NCBI GenBank assembly: GCA_024401855.1
Contig: JAKSKH010000008.1
Location: forward strand, 1-64,000
DNA from: Bacteroidales bacterium
GTDB taxonomy: Bacteria > Bacteroidota > Bacteroidia > Bacteroidales > UBA932
Length of the DNA: 64,000 nt
Direction of reading: 5' to 3'
Shown here: piece by piece, positions 62,064-64,000 of the stretch
Layout of the letters: the number at the start of each line of letters is the position of its first letter
Position numbering within the stretch: position 1 is the first letter of the stretch
Program-made: the position numbers and the translations under genes
Notes under the pieces: model-generated
Database searches by the model: none
The model's input: only the letters and a program-made list of their open reading frames with translations
Told to the model about the DNA's origin: nothing

Positions 62064-64000
62064 ATGGAACACATCCCGACTACCCGTCTGATTCTGATTG
62101 TATCATTGGCTGCCCTGCTTACAGCCTGCAGCTCAACAAGAACAGACTATACTACCTTCGTTGACACCAGAATAGGAACAGAATCCAGCTTTGTCCTGAG
62201 TTATGGGAACACTTACCCGGCAACTGGCCGTCCGTTCGGAATGCACCAGTGGTCTCCACAGGCCGGGATGCATGGCAACGGCTGGAAATACTGCTATCAA
62301 TCGGATGAGATAGTGGCATTTTCCCAGGCGCACCAGTGTAGCCCGTGGACAAGGGATTATGCAACCCTGGCATTCTTTCCCGAATCCGGCGAACTGGAAG
62401 TCCGCTCGTCGCAGAGGGGAGCAAAATTCTCTCACGATAATGAAACAGCCAGGCCGCAGTATTACAGTGTAACTTTCCGTAACGGCATAAAAACGGAGAT
62501 GGCACCTACGGAACGGGGCAACCACCTGCGTTTCAGCTTTCCGGGAAACGCCGCGGCGTACCTGATTGTTGACGGGGAGCAGAATTGGACCAGCATGTCA
62601 CTTGATCCCGGGAATCGTACCTTAAAAGGCTCCATGAGTGTAATTCCTCCGGCGGGCAAGGCTTTCAACTGCTGGTTTTTCATCAGCTTCGACACAGCCT
62701 TCAAGTCCTATGGAAGTTGGAAAGACCCAAACCGCCAGGACATAGTTGAATATACCACACCGAGCATTCTTGCCCACGCTCTCAACGGTAAGTCAGAAGT
62801 GCTGCCTGCCGAGATCACGCACGAAGCTGACACTTTGAACGGATACAATGCAGGTATGTTTCTTGAATTCGAGCCCGGATCAACAGTTCAGGTCAAGATG
62901 GCCTCATCATTTATCAGCGCCGAACAGGCCGAACTCAATTTTAATAGCGAACTGGCATCCCATGATACGTTCGAATTCAGTCTGAAGGAAGGGACAGAAG
63001 CATGGAACAGCTTTCTAGGACGCATTGACGTAGAGGGTGGCACATTGGAACAACGGCAGACTTTCTATTCATGCCTCTACCATGCCTGCCTCTTTCCCAG
63101 GATGTATCATGAATATGATGCCGACGGCAACCCACATCACTATCATCCCTACACAAACACAGTTTATTCCGGTTACGGATTCAACGACATTGGTTATTGG
63201 GATGCATTCCGTTCACAGTTCCCGCTTTATAATGTCATCTTTCCGGATATGCAGGGAAAATATATACAAAGCATTATGGAAAGTTACAGGCATGACGGTT
63301 TTCTGCCTTCCTGGAATTTTATAAGCGAAAGTTTCGGGATGATAGGCAACCATGCCATCTCCCTGCTTGCAGATGCATGGGGCAAGGGAATACGGACTTT
63401 CGATCCGGAAGAAGCGCTGAAAGCATATGCCGGGGACATAAAGGATGAAAGCGACGAAGTAAAGAAACTGGGTTGGCTTAGAAAGAACGGGTATCTTCTT
63501 TCCCTGGGAAGATACGGAGCATCAGAATACGAAGAAAAAGGATACGTACCCTATCCGGAATACCAATACGGCACGGCAATGACACTTGAGTACGCATATG
63601 ACGACTTCTGTGCATGGATTCTTGCCAAAGCTACGGGAAACAAGGAATATGAGGACAAATTCGCGGAACATATGTTCAATTACCGCAACGTATTTGATCC
63701 CGGGGTCGGATTCATGAGGGGCAGGGATGCAAACGGCAAATGGACTCCAGACTTCAGCCCCATAGCCTGGGGCGGGCCGTTCATAGAAGGTAACGCCCTG
63801 CATTACAACTGGTCTGTATTTCATGATATCAACGGTCTGATAAAGCTATACGGCAGCGACGAAGAATTCTGCAGGCATCTTGACGCCGTATTCGAAATAC
63901 CGGGAATTATCGACAGCGGATTCTACCGTGATATTTATAATGAGATGGTGGAAATGACGGCCGCCGGCCTCGGCCAGTACGAGCACGGGAATCAGCCCAT
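62064..64000 (+). CDS. GH92 alpha-mannosidase lipoprotein (partial, runs off window)
   Basis: 645 complete codons from ATG 62064 with no stop before the window ends. Lipobox ALLTAC (Cys22). The N-terminal beta-sandwich carries VDTRIGTESSFVLSYGNTYPATGRPFGM, the family hallmark, and the (alpha/alpha)6 part has GYWDAFRSQFPLY (about 388-400), DGFLPSW and GNHAIS. GH92 enzymes are calcium-dependent exo-alpha-mannosidases acting on N-glycans or yeast mannan. It is a single-gene start here; further genes may follow outside. Confidence 0.93.
   Translation, partial: MEHIPTTRLILIVSLAALLTACSSTRTDYTTFVDTRIGTESSFVLSYGNTYPATGRPFGMHQWSPQAGMHGNGWKYCYQSDEIVAFSQAHQCSPWTRDYATLAFFPESGELEVRSSQRGAKFSHDNETARPQYYSVTFRNGIKTEMAPTERGNHLRFSFPGNAAAYLIVDGEQNWTSMSLDPGNRTLKGSMSVIPPAGKAFNCWFFISFDTAFKSYGSWKDPNRQDIVEYTTPSILAHALNGKSEVLPAEITHEADTLNGYNAGMFLEFEPGSTVQVKMASSFISAEQAELNFNSELASHDTFEFSLKEGTEAWNSFLGRIDVEGGTLEQRQTFYSCLYHACLFPRMYHEYDADGNPHHYHPYTNTVYSGYGFNDIGYWDAFRSQFPLYNVIFPDMQGKYIQSIMESYRHDGFLPSWNFISESFGMIGNHAISLLADAWGKGIRTFDPEEALKAYAGDIKDESDEVKKLGWLRKNGYLLSLGRYGASEYEEKGYVPYPEYQYGTAMTLEYAYDDFCAWILAKATGNKEYEDKFAEHMFNYRNVFDPGVGFMRGRDANGKWTPDFSPIAWGGPFIEGNALHYNWSVFHDINGLIKLYGSDEEFCRHLDAVFEIPGIIDSGFYRDIYNEMVEMTAAGLGQYEHGNQP

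Overview
The window reads as a piece of a gut-type Bacteroidales chromosome of moderate GC. Several genes have the Bacteroidetes -7 promoter element TAnnTTTG, there are many lipoproteins and secreted glycoside hydrolases of Bacteroidetes-typical families (GH2, GH36, GH43, GH78, GH88, GH92, GH95-like, GH106, GH110, CE15), and the core genes (rimP-nusA-infB, lpxD-lpxC-lpxA, proS, tilS) are in their usual form for this phylum. A genus cannot be fixed by reading alone.

Region 1 (1-6640) is a decayed Mu-like prophage. It holds small cysteine-rich proteins, an operator-controlled DUF2335 gene pair, a likely small structured RNA, a minor head protein with a C-terminal nuclease/toxin-like domain, a tail tube fragment, a tail chaperone with a -1 frameshift, and a tape measure gene cut off at a perfect palindrome. 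The head and tail tube genes meet tail to tail on opposite strands with both 5' ends missing, so this copy is rearranged and defective. Region 2 (6640-8680) has a thioesterase, a lipoprotein with a cystatin motif, and fragments of ndk and a GH3 gene fused in opposite orientation.

Region 3 (8680-39500) is a long carbohydrate-degradation region. A two-gene minus operon (GH78-type rhamnosidase, GH71/99-like protein) faces a double-propeller GH43 gene. After a patch of gene debris around a DUF4143 ATPase (14959-16960) come a lipoprotein phosphoesterase, a LytTR membrane regulator with a small MotA/ExbB-like partner, GH110, GH36, a nucleotidyltransferase-like gene, a four-gene minus operon (DUF4838-PA14, GH95-like, GH2, GH88), a PrsW-like protease, a GH106-type rhamnosidase and a CE15 esterase. 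Together they suggest attack on a branched plant glycan rich in rhamnose, galactose and uronic acid. No SusC/SusD pair and no polysaccharide lyase lie in the window.

Region 4 (39500-44170) handles small molecules: a nucleosidase followed by a sugar MFS transporter, converging on a ROK kinase and mannose-6-phosphate isomerase-like pair. Region 5 (44230-62000) is housekeeping: a tRNA-Pro whose anticodon reads AGG, next to tadA (the enzyme that deaminates A34), then infB, nusA and rimP with a possible attenuator; the lipid A genes lpxD, lpxC, lpxA; an outer-membrane FadL-type protein; and proS, a DUF3078 gene, tilS, a sirtuin, an acyl-adenylating enzyme and a CAT-fold acyltransferase. The window ends inside a GH92 alpha-mannosidase gene.

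Five genes have their -7 box only 5-6 nt before the start codon, which suggests leaderless or nearly leaderless mRNAs.
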